This document shows, piece after piece, positions 21,528 to 30,732 of a stretch of DNA of 64,000 nucleotides. The position numbers were made by a program, and so were the translations under genes. This stretch comes from an uncultured Pelagibacteraceae bacterium (lineage in GTDB: Bacteria; Pseudomonadota; Alphaproteobacteria; Pelagibacterales; Pelagibacteraceae). How positions within the stretch are numbered: the first letter of the stretch is position 1; each line of letters starts with the position of its first letter. The notes beneath the pieces are model-generated. The model saw only the letters and a program-made list of their open reading frames with translations. It was not told the origin of the DNA and searched no databases. Location: NCBI GenBank assembly GCA_902623735.1, contig CACNUU010000001.1, positions 20,001-84,000 on the forward strand. The letters run 5' to 3'.

Positions 21528-22070
21528 ATGGATTCTTTTGAAATAAATAAGATTATTGCTGCGGTACTTTTGGTTGCTCTTCTCGTTATTGGTATCGGAA
21601 AACTTTCGGACGTAATTTTTCATGTTAAAAAACCTGATAAGCCAGGTTATACAGTTGAGGTAACTCAAAATGTTTCTGTTGAAACGAAGTCAAGCTCAGA
21701 GGTGACTGAAAAAAAAGTTGATATTGCAGCCTTAATGGCTCTTGGCGATCTGACTACTGGAGAAAAAGTTTTCAAAAAATGCGCAGCTTGTCATTCAATA
21801 TTGAAAGGAGGCGGTAACAACATCGGTCCTGCCCTGTATAATGTTGTAAATAGAAAAATTGGATCTGTAAACGATTACAAATATTCAAAAGCACTCTCTG
21901 GATATGGAAAACAATGGACGTTTGAGGAACTAAATGGATATTTAATCAAACCAGCAAAATGGATTAAAGGAACTAAAATGGCTTTTGCAGGATTACGAAA
22001 AGAAAAAGACAGAGCTTCTGTGATTTTATATTTAAATCAAAACTCAGACAATCCGTTACCTTTACCTTAA
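21528..22070 (+). CDS. Membrane-anchored class I cytochrome c
   Basis: N-terminal TM; CAACH haem motif; GPALYNVV; GTKMAFAGL. Confidence 0.93.
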   Translation: MDSFEINKIIAAVLLVALLVIGIGKLSDVIFHVKKPDKPGYTVEVTQNVSVETKSSSEVTEKKVDIAALMALGDLTTGEKVFKKCAACHSILKGGGNNIGPALYNVVNRKIGSVNDYKYSKALSGYGKQWTFEELNGYLIKPAKWIKGTKMAFAGLRKEKDRASVILYLNQNSDNPLPLP

Positions 22071-22991
22071 TTTTCCAAAACAATACAGTAATATACTTTT
22101 TTGTACGTGTATTCTATTCACAGCTTGTAGCCACACTTTTGATTTTTTACTTTTAAATACTTCATCATCAACTTCATCACCTCTAGGTAAACAATGAAGG
22201 AAAATACAGTTTTTTTTTGCTTGGTTCATTATATTTTGAGAAATGACAAAATTTTTAAACTTTGATAATTTTTTTTTCTTATTCACTTTGTCGTTAATAG
22301 ATATTACTTTGTCTGTAAAAATCACATCTGCATTTAAAGCTGCTTTTTTTGCATCATTGAAAATATAAATTTTTTTTCTCAACCTCTTTATCCATTTAAG
22401 AATTGAGGTATTGGGTTCATAGCCTTTTGGGCAACCAATTGTCAGATCAAAATCTAATTTGACTGATGCTGAAATTAAGCTATTCAAAACATTGTTACAA
22501 TCCCCAATCCAAGTAATCTTTAATTTTGATATTGGCTTATTTTTAATCTCTTCTATTGTAAAAATATCAGACAAAATTTGAGTGGGATGTGATGATGGGC
22601 TAAGACCATTAATAATTGGTATAGATAGATATTTTTTAAACTCATTAATTTTATTATCATCATCTGTTCTAAGCATGAATGCATCTCCAAAAGAAGATAA
22701 AATTTTTGCCGTATCTTCTAGGCTCTCTCCACCTTTAGATAAATGAAGCTCATCAGGTCTTAAAGTTAATGTGCTTCCACCCAATTGTTTGATTGCAAGA
22801 TAAAAACTTAATCTAGTTCTTAAACTAGATTTTTCAAACATTTGGATTAATAATTTTCCTTTAAGAGGTGCTTTTTTATCAACATCTAAAAAATTTAGAT
22901 TTTTCCTAAATTTTTTTCTTTTTTTTGCGTCTTCCAAAATTTTTCTTAATTGATAGGTCGAAATTTCATTAAGATCAATAAAGTTTTCCAT
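22062..22991 (-). CDS. argF: Ornithine carbamoyltransferase
   Basis: EKSSLRTRLSF, HPTQILSD, HCLPRGDEVDDEVF. Confidence 0.95.
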   Translation of the reverse strand: MENFIDLNEISTYQLRKILEDAKKRKKFRKNLNFLDVDKKAPLKGKLLIQMFEKSSLRTRLSFYLAIKQLGGSTLTLRPDELHLSKGGESLEDTAKILSSFGDAFMLRTDDDNKINEFKKYLSIPIINGLSPSSHPTQILSDIFTIEEIKNKPISKLKITWIGDCNNVLNSLISASVKLDFDLTIGCPKGYEPNTSILKWIKRLRKKIYIFNDAKKAALNADVIFTDKVISINDKVNKKKKLSKFKNFVISQNIMNQAKKNCIFLHCLPRGDEVDDEVFKSKKSKVWLQAVNRIHVQKSILLYCFGKLR

Positions 22992-22995
22992 TTAA

Positions 22996-24159
22996 TTAAT
23001 ACTCTGAGCAAACCTTGTTTATAATCTTTAATGCTAAATCAATTTCTTTTTTTTTCACATTAAGTGGAGGTAATATTCTTACAACGTTTTCAGCAGCTCT
23101 TATTGTCAAAAGTTTATTTTTTGTTAGTTTATTAATAAATGTTCCTAATTCTACTTTTGTTTTTAATCCTAATAACAGACCAATTCCTCTCACTTCTTCA
23201 ATTACATTTGGATATTTTTTTTTTGTTAAATTTAGTTGGTCAATAAAATATTTTGAATTTTTTCTAACATTTTTCAAAAAACCTCTTTTAAAAACCTGAT
23301 CCATGATAGTATTGCCAATTGCCATTGCAAGGGGATTACCTCCGTAAGTGCTACCATGAGTACCTGGTGTCATACATTTTGAAACTTTTTTTGTCATTAA
23401 AACTGCACCAATTGGAAAACCTCCTCCTATACCTTTAGCTATAGGAACTATATCTGGTTTGACATTAGCATATTCGTAAGCAAAAAATTTACCAGATCTT
23501 CCAATTCCACATTGTACTTCATCTAAAATAAGGAGAATTTTTTTCTCATTACATATTTTTCTCACATCCCTTAAAAACTTATTAGAGTGAACTTTAATAC
23601 CGGACTCTCCCATTGCTGTTTCAAAAAAAACTGCAGCAGTTTTTTTTGATATTTTGCTTTTTAACGATTTTATGTCTGCATACTTAAAATGGTCAAAACC
23701 ACTTACTTTTGGACCAAAACCTTCTGTCATTTTTTTACTTCCACTAGCAAATATATTGGCCAAAGTTCTTCCATGAAATGAGTTTTTAATACAAAGAATT
23801 CTATTTTTATAAGGTTTTCCAATTGAATAAAAATATCTTCTAGCAATTTTTATTGCTGCCTCATTAGCTTCTGCTCCAGAATTTACAAAAATCACTTTAT
23901 CTGCGAACGTTTTTTTAGCTAGTTTTTTAGCTAAAATTTCGCCCTCTGGTATTTGAAAAGAATTCGAAACATGCCAAACTTTTTTTGCTTGTGAATTTAA
24001 GGCTTTAATCAAACTTGGATTTGAATGACCTAAAGTATTTACAGCAATACCACTGAGAAAATCTAAATATTTTTTGTTATCAGTGGAAAACAAAAAAGAG
24101 CCCTTGCCTCTCTTAAATCCAATTTTTCTTCTATTATAATTACTAGCTAAAAAACTCAT
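22996..24159 (-). CDS. argD: Acetylornithine aminotransferase
   Basis: FVNSGAEANEAAIK, FHGRTLA, LDEVQCGIGRSGKFFA, HGSTYGGNPLA. Confidence 0.94.
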   Translation of the reverse strand: MSFLASNYNRRKIGFKRGKGSFLFSTDNKKYLDFLSGIAVNTLGHSNPSLIKALNSQAKKVWHVSNSFQIPEGEILAKKLAKKTFADKVIFVNSGAEANEAAIKIARRYFYSIGKPYKNRILCIKNSFHGRTLANIFASGSKKMTEGFGPKVSGFDHFKYADIKSLKSKISKKTAAVFFETAMGESGIKVHSNKFLRDVRKICNEKKILLILDEVQCGIGRSGKFFAYEYANVKPDIVPIAKGIGGGFPIGAVLMTKKVSKCMTPGTHGSTYGGNPLAMAIGNTIMDQVFKRGFLKNVRKNSKYFIDQLNLTKKKYPNVIEEVRGIGLLLGLKTKVELGTFINKLTKNKLLTIRAAENVVRILPPLNVKKKEIDLALKIINKVCSEY

Positions 24160-24337
24160 AATTTTTTTTATAAATTCCTAATACTAACAAGAATACCTTG
24201 TACAAGTTGCGATTGAAAAAATTATTTAACCTAAATTTTAGTTAATGTTAATAACTTATAAAAATATCTTGTTTATTTGGTTCTTATAACCTTATATTGT
24301 GTTTAAATTAATATTAAATACAAAATGTAGATTTAAT

Positions 24338-24832
24338 ATGAGCTGGAATGAAGAAAAAGTAGCAAAACTTAAAGAATTGTGGGGCAAAGGTAACACTGCA
24401 AGTCAAATTGCAGAAATTATTGGTGGTATTAGTAGAAATGCGGTTATAGGAAAAGCTCATAGACTCAACCTTTCAGCGAAAATAAAAACAAGATCTACAG
24501 CAGTAAATAAAAATTACGAGGAAAAGTCAGAAAATAAAAATGTCAAATTAGGACGCGGAAGAGGAAATAGATTTAAATCATTAATAATAGAGAAAGATTT
24601 TGAACCAGAAAATCCAAAACAATTAGAAGAATTAGATGATGCTTCATGTAAGTGGCCTATTGGTCATCCCGATGAAAAAAATTTTTATTTCTGTGGAAGG
24701 TCATCACTTAAGGATTTTTCATATTGTAAGCTACATTTGTTATATGCCTACCAACCAAAAGGTAAAAAAGAAGATCTCACAGAAAAGGAAGATGTTCCTG
24801 AATTTATAGAAAAGAAAATTAAATCGGCCTAA
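24338..24832 (+). CDS. gcrA: GcrA-family cell-cycle regulator
   Basis: MSWNEEKVAKLKELWGKGNTASQIAEIIGGISRNAVIGKAHRLNL; C-terminal CKWPIGHP/CGR. Confidence 0.92.
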   Translation: MSWNEEKVAKLKELWGKGNTASQIAEIIGGISRNAVIGKAHRLNLSAKIKTRSTAVNKNYEEKSENKNVKLGRGRGNRFKSLIIEKDFEPENPKQLEELDDASCKWPIGHPDEKNFYFCGRSSLKDFSYCKLHLLYAYQPKGKKEDLTEKEDVPEFIEKKIKSA

Positions 24833-25797
24833 TCATCTTTAATATTATATTTCTCAGTTGAAAATTGACCATTCTCTTTCCACATATAAGAGTATTTTTT
24901 TATTTCTTGATCAAATAATCTTACTGCAGGTACACCTATATCTGAATTTGTTTTATATTTACCAGATTTAATATTATCATACTTTAGCAAGTTGAGTTGA
25001 TCCATAGTTAGTAATGGTTTCGGAAACAATTGAAAAAAAGATGCTGACATCTTAGCCAAAGTATTTGGCATAGGAATTAAAATTCTCTTTTTATCGATCG
25101 ACACTAATAATTTTTTTATAATTTCTTTCATCGTGATGTTCTCTGGACCAATACATTCAATTATATTAGATTGAATATCTTTTTTAATAATTTCTAAAAT
25201 AACATCTGTTAAGTCAGAACAATGAATTGGTGAAAATTTAGTCTTTCCAGAATAATATAATGGAAAAAATGGAAGCCTATTAAGTAATGTCATGAAATTT
25301 GTTGTAAAATTATCATCTACAGAATAAACAATAGAAGGTCTAAGTATTGTTGATGCAGGAAAATTTTTTAAGATATTAATCTCTCCTTGGAGCTTACTTT
25401 TTGCATATTCAGAGCCTAGTGCCTGATTTATTCCTAAAGCGGATATATGAATAAATTGTTTACAATTATATTCTTTACAAAGTTTTGCTAGTATAGATGG
25501 AAAAATAGTATGTATATTTTCAAATGTATTTCCTCTTTTATTTTCGTAAAGTATACCAATTAAATTTATGCAAACATCAGTGCTATCAAAAAGTTTTCTT
25601 ATCTTCGCTTCATCAAAAATACTAGACTCAACAATATTAATATATCCAGCGTTAGCTTGAGTTTTGATCATTACCCCTTTTTGATGAATGTTTCTCGTGA
25701 CTACTGTAATTCTATAGTTATTCTTTGCCAACTTTCTTATTAAATTTCTTCCAATTTGACCACTTCCACCAAAAATTAGACAATTTTTATCTTTCAT
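24829..25797 (-). CDS. NDUFA9-like NAD(P)-binding SDR protein
   Basis: IFGGSGQIGRNLIRKL; downstream ISALGI...YAKSKLQGE; ILRPSIVY. Confidence 0.85.
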   Translation of the reverse strand: MKDKNCLIFGGSGQIGRNLIRKLAKNNYRITVVTRNIHQKGVMIKTQANAGYINIVESSIFDEAKIRKLFDSTDVCINLIGILYENKRGNTFENIHTIFPSILAKLCKEYNCKQFIHISALGINQALGSEYAKSKLQGEINILKNFPASTILRPSIVYSVDDNFTTNFMTLLNRLPFFPLYYSGKTKFSPIHCSDLTDVILEIIKKDIQSNIIECIGPENITMKEIIKKLLVSIDKKRILIPMPNTLAKMSASFFQLFPKPLLTMDQLNLLKYDNIKSGKYKTNSDIGVPAVRLFDQEIKKYSYMWKENGQFSTEKYNIKDD

Positions 25798-25813
25798 ATA
25801 TATATATTTTAAA

Positions 25814-26425
25814 ATGAATATTGAAATTAAACTTCACAAAAATGATTTACCAGATGATATAGAATTAGGCAATGTATTAGCTGTTGATGGTGAGTTTATG
25901 GGGCTTAATGTAAAACGAGACCCTTTATGCCTAATTCAAATTTCTTCAGGAAATTCTGATGCCCATATTATTCAACTAGATAGATCAAATTATAACGCTC
26001 CAAATTTAATTAAATTATTATCAGATGAAAAAATTACTAAAATTTTTCATTACGGTAGAGCTGATTTAGCACATATAAAATATTATCTTAAAACTGAGAC
26101 AAAAAATATACTAGATACAAAAATAGCCTCAAAATTAGCCAGATCTTATTCGGATAATCATTCACTTAAAAATCTAATTAAGGAATTTATTAATGTAGAT
26201 ATTAGTAAGCAGTTTCAAAATTCTGATTTTGGTGGTGAATTAACTCCTGCACAACTTAAGTATTGCGCTAATGATGTAATTTATTTGCATAAAATTCACG
26301 AGGAGTTAAATAGAATATTGGAGAGGGAAAATAGAGTTGATTTATATAAAGAATGTTTAAAATTTTTAAAAACAAGAGTTGATCTTGATCTTGCATTTTT
26401 TCAGGATGATATATGGTCTCACTAA
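25814..26425 (+). CDS. Ribonuclease D-like 3'-5' exonuclease
   Basis: AVDGEFMGL, FHYGRADL, QLKYCANDVIYL (DEDD fold). Confidence 0.88.
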   Translation: MNIEIKLHKNDLPDDIELGNVLAVDGEFMGLNVKRDPLCLIQISSGNSDAHIIQLDRSNYNAPNLIKLLSDEKITKIFHYGRADLAHIKYYLKTETKNILDTKIASKLARSYSDNHSLKNLIKEFINVDISKQFQNSDFGGELTPAQLKYCANDVIYLHKIHEELNRILERENRVDLYKECLKFLKTRVDLDLAFFQDDIWSH

Positions 26426-27394
26426 ATGAAAAATAAAAATCATATTAAATCTGCTAAAGAAGTTATTAGTTTGGAAATAAATGCATTAAAAAGTTTGAAA
26501 AATAGTTTAAATAATTCATTTAATAAGGCAGTAAATGAAATTACAAAATGTCAATCAAAAGTAATTTTGTGCGGTGTAGGTAAAAGTGGTCTTATTGCAC
26601 AAAAAATTGCTGCAACATTTTCCTCTGTTGGTACACCATCTTTTTATTTATCAGCTAGTGATTCCTCACATGGAGATCTTGGAAGTGTTTCAAAAAAAGA
26701 TATTTTAATTTTGATTAGCTACTCTGGTCAAACAAATGAACTTAAAAATATAATTCAATATGCTAATAGAAATAAAATTACATTAATAGGAATAGTCTCA
26801 AAAAAAAATTCAATTTTATACAAGGCAGCTGATATTAAATTATTATTACCTCAGGTAAAAGAGTCTGCAGAAATTATTCCAACATCAAGCACAACTTCAC
26901 AGCTGGCATTAGGTGATGCGCTAGCTATTGCAGCCATGAAGATTAAGAAATTTAATAAACTTGATTTCAAAAAAATTCATCCAGCTGGAAATTTAGGAGC
27001 TCAATTAAAAACTGTTGAAGAAATAATGTTAACAGGAGAAAAAATACCTTTTGTGGATGAAAATTTGAAAATGAAAAAAGCTATTAAAATTTTAAGTAAT
27101 AAAAAACTTGGGATTTTAATTGTAAGAAATAAAAATAAAATTACTACTGGTATAATTACTGATGGTCAGATAAGAAGATTTAATCAAAAAAATATTGATT
27201 TACTTAATCTAAAAGTAAAAAATATTATGACAAGAAATCCTGTTAGTATAAACAAAGATGCTTTAGCGGTTAAAGCAATATCCTTGATGAACAATAAAAA
27301 GATTACATCTCTATGTGTTTTTAATGAAAGAAGTAAGTCTAAAACTATTGGAGTGCTTCATATCCACAATATTCTAAAGTCAAACATATCTTAA
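26426..27394 (+). CDS. kdsD: Arabinose-5-phosphate isomerase (KdsD/KpsF), SIS + CBS
   Basis: GVGKSGLIAQKIAATFSSVGTPSFYL, HPAGNLGAQL, CBS pair. Confidence 0.93.
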   Translation: MKNKNHIKSAKEVISLEINALKSLKNSLNNSFNKAVNEITKCQSKVILCGVGKSGLIAQKIAATFSSVGTPSFYLSASDSSHGDLGSVSKKDILILISYSGQTNELKNIIQYANRNKITLIGIVSKKNSILYKAADIKLLLPQVKESAEIIPTSSTTSQLALGDALAIAAMKIKKFNKLDFKKIHPAGNLGAQLKTVEEIMLTGEKIPFVDENLKMKKAIKILSNKKLGILIVRNKNKITTGIITDGQIRRFNQKNIDLLNLKVKNIMTRNPVSINKDALAVKAISLMNNKKITSLCVFNERSKSKTIGVLHIHNILKSNIS

Positions 27395-27967
27395 ATGGAG
27401 AGAAAAAAATTTGCCAAATATTCTATAATATTTTTTATTTTACTATTCACATTATTTATCTTCTTAAAATCTACACATAAAAATCCAACAAAAAATTTAA
27501 ATAAACAAATTTCTAAAGATCAACCCACAAATTCAAATATAATTAACGAAGTAAGCTATACATCAAAAGATAGAAATGGAAATGAGTATATTATTAATGC
27601 AGCAAAAGGTGAGATAGATCTTTCAGATAGTAGTGTAATTTTTTTAACAGATGTAAAGGCACAAATTAATCTTCAAAATTCTAACGTTATTGATATAAGT
27701 TCTGATTTTGGAAAATATAATATTAAAGATTTTGACACAATTTTTTCAAAAAATGTAATTATGTTATATCTTGATAATAAAATTACTGGAGAATATCTTG
27801 ATTTCTCAATAAACAGAAGTTCAATGGTAATTTCAAGAGATGTAGTTTATACCAACTTTGATAATATACTCAAAACAGATGTTATTGAAATTGATATAAA
27901 TACAAAAGATACTAAAATTTTTATGTATGAGGAAGAGGCCAAAGTAAATATTAAAAGTAAAAACTGA
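27395..27967 (+). CDS. lptC: LptC-like protein
   Basis: Single N-terminal TM, YTSKDRNGNEYIINAAKGEID, position between kdsD and lptB. Confidence 0.7.
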   Translation: MERKKFAKYSIIFFILLFTLFIFLKSTHKNPTKNLNKQISKDQPTNSNIINEVSYTSKDRNGNEYIINAAKGEIDLSDSSVIFLTDVKAQINLQNSNVIDISSDFGKYNIKDFDTIFSKNVIMLYLDNKITGEYLDFSINRSSMVISRDVVYTNFDNILKTDVIEIDINTKDTKIFMYEEEAKVNIKSKN

Positions 27968-28743
27968 TGGGGATAGTAAAAAAATTTAGAATTAAGTCAT
28001 TTAAAAAAAAAAATTCTATTATAGAGTTTGATAAAGTTTCCTTGTCATTTGGTAATAGATTAATCTTAGACAATATTAGTTTCAAAATTAACGAGGGACA
28101 GATATTTGGTATGCTTGGTCCAAATGGTGTTGGGAAGTCTACAATCTTTAATTTAATTACTGGATTAGTGTCGCCGAAACACGGAAAAATTAAAATCAAT
28201 GGCGAAGATGTAACAAATTATCCAATTTATCTTAGAACTAAAAAATTTAAGGTTGGTTATGTACCTCAATATGGAGGTTTTTTCTCTGACCTTACACTTC
28301 ACGATAACTTAAAGGCTATTAGTGAAATTGTTATTGATAATATGAATCTAAGAAAAGAAAAAATTGATTTCTTACTTTCAAAATTTGAATTGGAAAACGT
28401 AAAAAACATTAAAGCTAAATTTTTATCTGGCGGACAAAAAAAAAAATTAGTTATTGCCCTTTCGTTATTGAGTGATCCAAAATTACTACTTCTTGATGAA
28501 TGTTTCGCAGCTCTTGATATTTTAACAATAAAGATGTTACAAGAAATAATTGTAAATTTACAATACGAAAACAAAATTACAATTTGTATATGTGATCACC
28601 AAGCTAGAGATTTGTTAGCATGTGTTGATGTTGCAATGATACTTAGCAATTGTAAAATAGTTGCTCAGGATACCCCTTCAAATTTAGTAAAAAATATAAA
28701 TGCAAAAAATGCATATTTTGGCGACAGCTTCAAATTCAATTAA
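27967..28743 (+). CDS. lptB: LPS export ABC ATPase LptB-like
   Basis: GPNGVGKST, LSGGQKKKL, LLLLDECFAALD. Confidence 0.85.
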   Translation: MGIVKKFRIKSFKKKNSIIEFDKVSLSFGNRLILDNISFKINEGQIFGMLGPNGVGKSTIFNLITGLVSPKHGKIKINGEDVTNYPIYLRTKKFKVGYVPQYGGFFSDLTLHDNLKAISEIVIDNMNLRKEKIDFLLSKFELENVKNIKAKFLSGGQKKKLVIALSLLSDPKLLLLDECFAALDILTIKMLQEIIVNLQYENKITICICDHQARDLLACVDVAMILSNCKIVAQDTPSNLVKNINAKNAYFGDSFKFN

Positions 28744-28748
28744 GTTTA

Positions 28749-30065
28749 ATGAGAAACATTACTGTAATAAAAAAAAAAATTAAACCTTTTAAAAAAAAAA
28801 TATTTGTTTCAGGGGATAAAAGTTTAAGTATTCGATGGGTATTATTCTCATCTTTAGGATCAGGAATCTCACGAGCTAAAAATTTATTAATGTCGCAAGA
28901 TGTTCTTGCAACGATTCAAACAGTTAAAAAACTTGGTATTAAAGTAAAATTTAAGAATAATTTTTGCTACATTTACGGAAAAGGTATAAATGGATTTAAA
29001 GTTAAAAAAAAAACAACAATCAATGCAAAAAACTCTGGGACACTTGGAAGATTAATTTTAGGCTTATTAATTCATAACACCAAGCCAATAAAATTAATTG
29101 GGGATAAAAGTTTATCAAAAAGAGATTTTAAAAGAATTGTAGATCCATTAACAAAATTTGGAGCAACTTTTAAATTAAAAAAAAACAGATTGCCGCTTGA
29201 AATGATTGGATCAAAAAATTTAAAACCAATTTTTTACAATGAAAATAGAGGATCTGCACAATGTAAAAGTGCGGTTATTTTTGCAGGCATGAGGACTGAG
29301 GGCAAGACATTTATTAAAGCTAAAAAGTCCCGTAATCATACCGAGTTACTAAGTAAGTACTTGGGCCTTCCAATAAAAATTAAAAATGAAAAATATTATG
29401 ATTTGATAGAAATAGAAAAGGTAAAAAAAATGAAACCTTTAAACTATGTAATACCTTCTGACATTAGCTCAAGCGCTTTTTTTATAGTGCTTACAGCAAT
29501 CACAAAAAATTCAGAACTCACAATTAAAAATGTGAACGTTAACCCTTCAAGAATTGGTTTGATAACAATTTTAAGAAAAATGGGAGTAAAAATTATTTTC
29601 AAAAACAAAAGATTGTACAAAGGCGAAAATATAGCAAATATTTTTGTTCGTAGTCCAAAAAAACTTAAACCAATTAATTGCCCTACATATTTGAATAGTG
29701 GTGCTATTGACGAATTTTTATTAATTTTTTTAGTTGCGGCAAAATCTTATGGGGTATCTTATTTTAAAAACTTAGAAGAGTTAAATCAAAAAGAAAGTCC
29801 AAGATTAAAACTAGGATCTAAAATTTTGAATTTAATGGGGGTGAAAACAATTACAACAAAGAATTCAATTAAGATTTTTGGAAACCCAGATTTAAAAATA
29901 AATAAAAGAATTATTATTAAAAATTTCTTAAAAGATCATCGTATTTTTATGACAAGTGTTGTCGCTGCTTTATCATTCGGTTCACACTGGACTATCCACG
30001 ATAGTAGCTCAATAAACACTTCTTTTCCAGAATTTATGAAAATAATTAAAAAATTACATGGTTAA
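28749..30065 (+). CDS. aroA: 3-phosphoshikimate 1-carboxyvinyltransferase (divergent)
   Basis: GDKSLSIRW, NSGTLGRLILG, SAQCKSAVIFAG, KESPRL, DHRIFM. Confidence 0.87.
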   Translation: MRNITVIKKKIKPFKKKIFVSGDKSLSIRWVLFSSLGSGISRAKNLLMSQDVLATIQTVKKLGIKVKFKNNFCYIYGKGINGFKVKKKTTINAKNSGTLGRLILGLLIHNTKPIKLIGDKSLSKRDFKRIVDPLTKFGATFKLKKNRLPLEMIGSKNLKPIFYNENRGSAQCKSAVIFAGMRTEGKTFIKAKKSRNHTELLSKYLGLPIKIKNEKYYDLIEIEKVKKMKPLNYVIPSDISSSAFFIVLTAITKNSELTIKNVNVNPSRIGLITILRKMGVKIIFKNKRLYKGENIANIFVRSPKKLKPINCPTYLNSGAIDEFLLIFLVAAKSYGVSYFKNLEELNQKESPRLKLGSKILNLMGVKTITTKNSIKIFGNPDLKINKRIIIKNFLKDHRIFMTSVVAALSFGSHWTIHDSSSINTSFPEFMKIIKKLHG

Positions 30066-30732
30066 AAATAGAAAAAAATTTTTTATCAGAATAGCTATTG
30101 ACTCTCCTGCTGCCGCAGGTGCAGGAACTGTAGCAAAAGCATTATCACAATATTATAATTTATATTATTTGGATACAGGAAAAATTTATAGGTTAATAGC
30201 TTACTATAAAATTAAATTTCCCAAAAAATTTAATCAAAATTTCATAAAAAAAAAAATGAGAAAATTGAAAATTAACGAGTTGAACAATAGAGAATTAATT
30301 TCAGCTAAAATTGGAACTAGTGCCTCAATTATCGCAAAAAATAGAAATATTAGAAAACTAGTTCGATCCTTCCAAATTAATTCGGCATATAATCCTCCAA
30401 AAAAATTTAATGGCTCTTGTTTAGATGGAAGAGATATTACATATAATATTGTTCCAGATGCTGATTTTAAATTTTTCATAACTGCCGATATAAAAACAAG
30501 GGCTTACAGAAGATACAAAGAATTGAAAAAAATAGAAAAAAAAATTACTTACACAGAAGTGCTTAAAAGTATTAAAAAACGTGATAAAAATGACTATAAT
30601 AGGAAGATTTCACCACTAAAGAAAACTAAAGATTCAGTATTGATTAAAACTTCAAATTTATCTAAAAGAGCGTGTTTTTTAAAAATTAAAAAAATTATAG
30701 ATAGGAAACTAAATATTAATGGAAATATATAA
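30058..30732 (+). CDS. cmk: Cytidylate kinase-like protein, Walker A lysine absent
   Basis: AIDSPAAAGAGTVAKAL...YYLDTGKIYRL, LDGRDIT...PDADFKFFITA, RDKNDYNR; aroA-cmk-rpsA order. Confidence 0.87.
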   Translation: MVKNRKKFFIRIAIDSPAAAGAGTVAKALSQYYNLYYLDTGKIYRLIAYYKIKFPKKFNQNFIKKKMRKLKINELNNRELISAKIGTSASIIAKNRNIRKLVRSFQINSAYNPPKKFNGSCLDGRDITYNIVPDADFKFFITADIKTRAYRRYKELKKIEKKITYTEVLKSIKKRDKNDYNRKISPLKKTKDSVLIKTSNLSKRACFLKIKKIIDRKLNINGNI

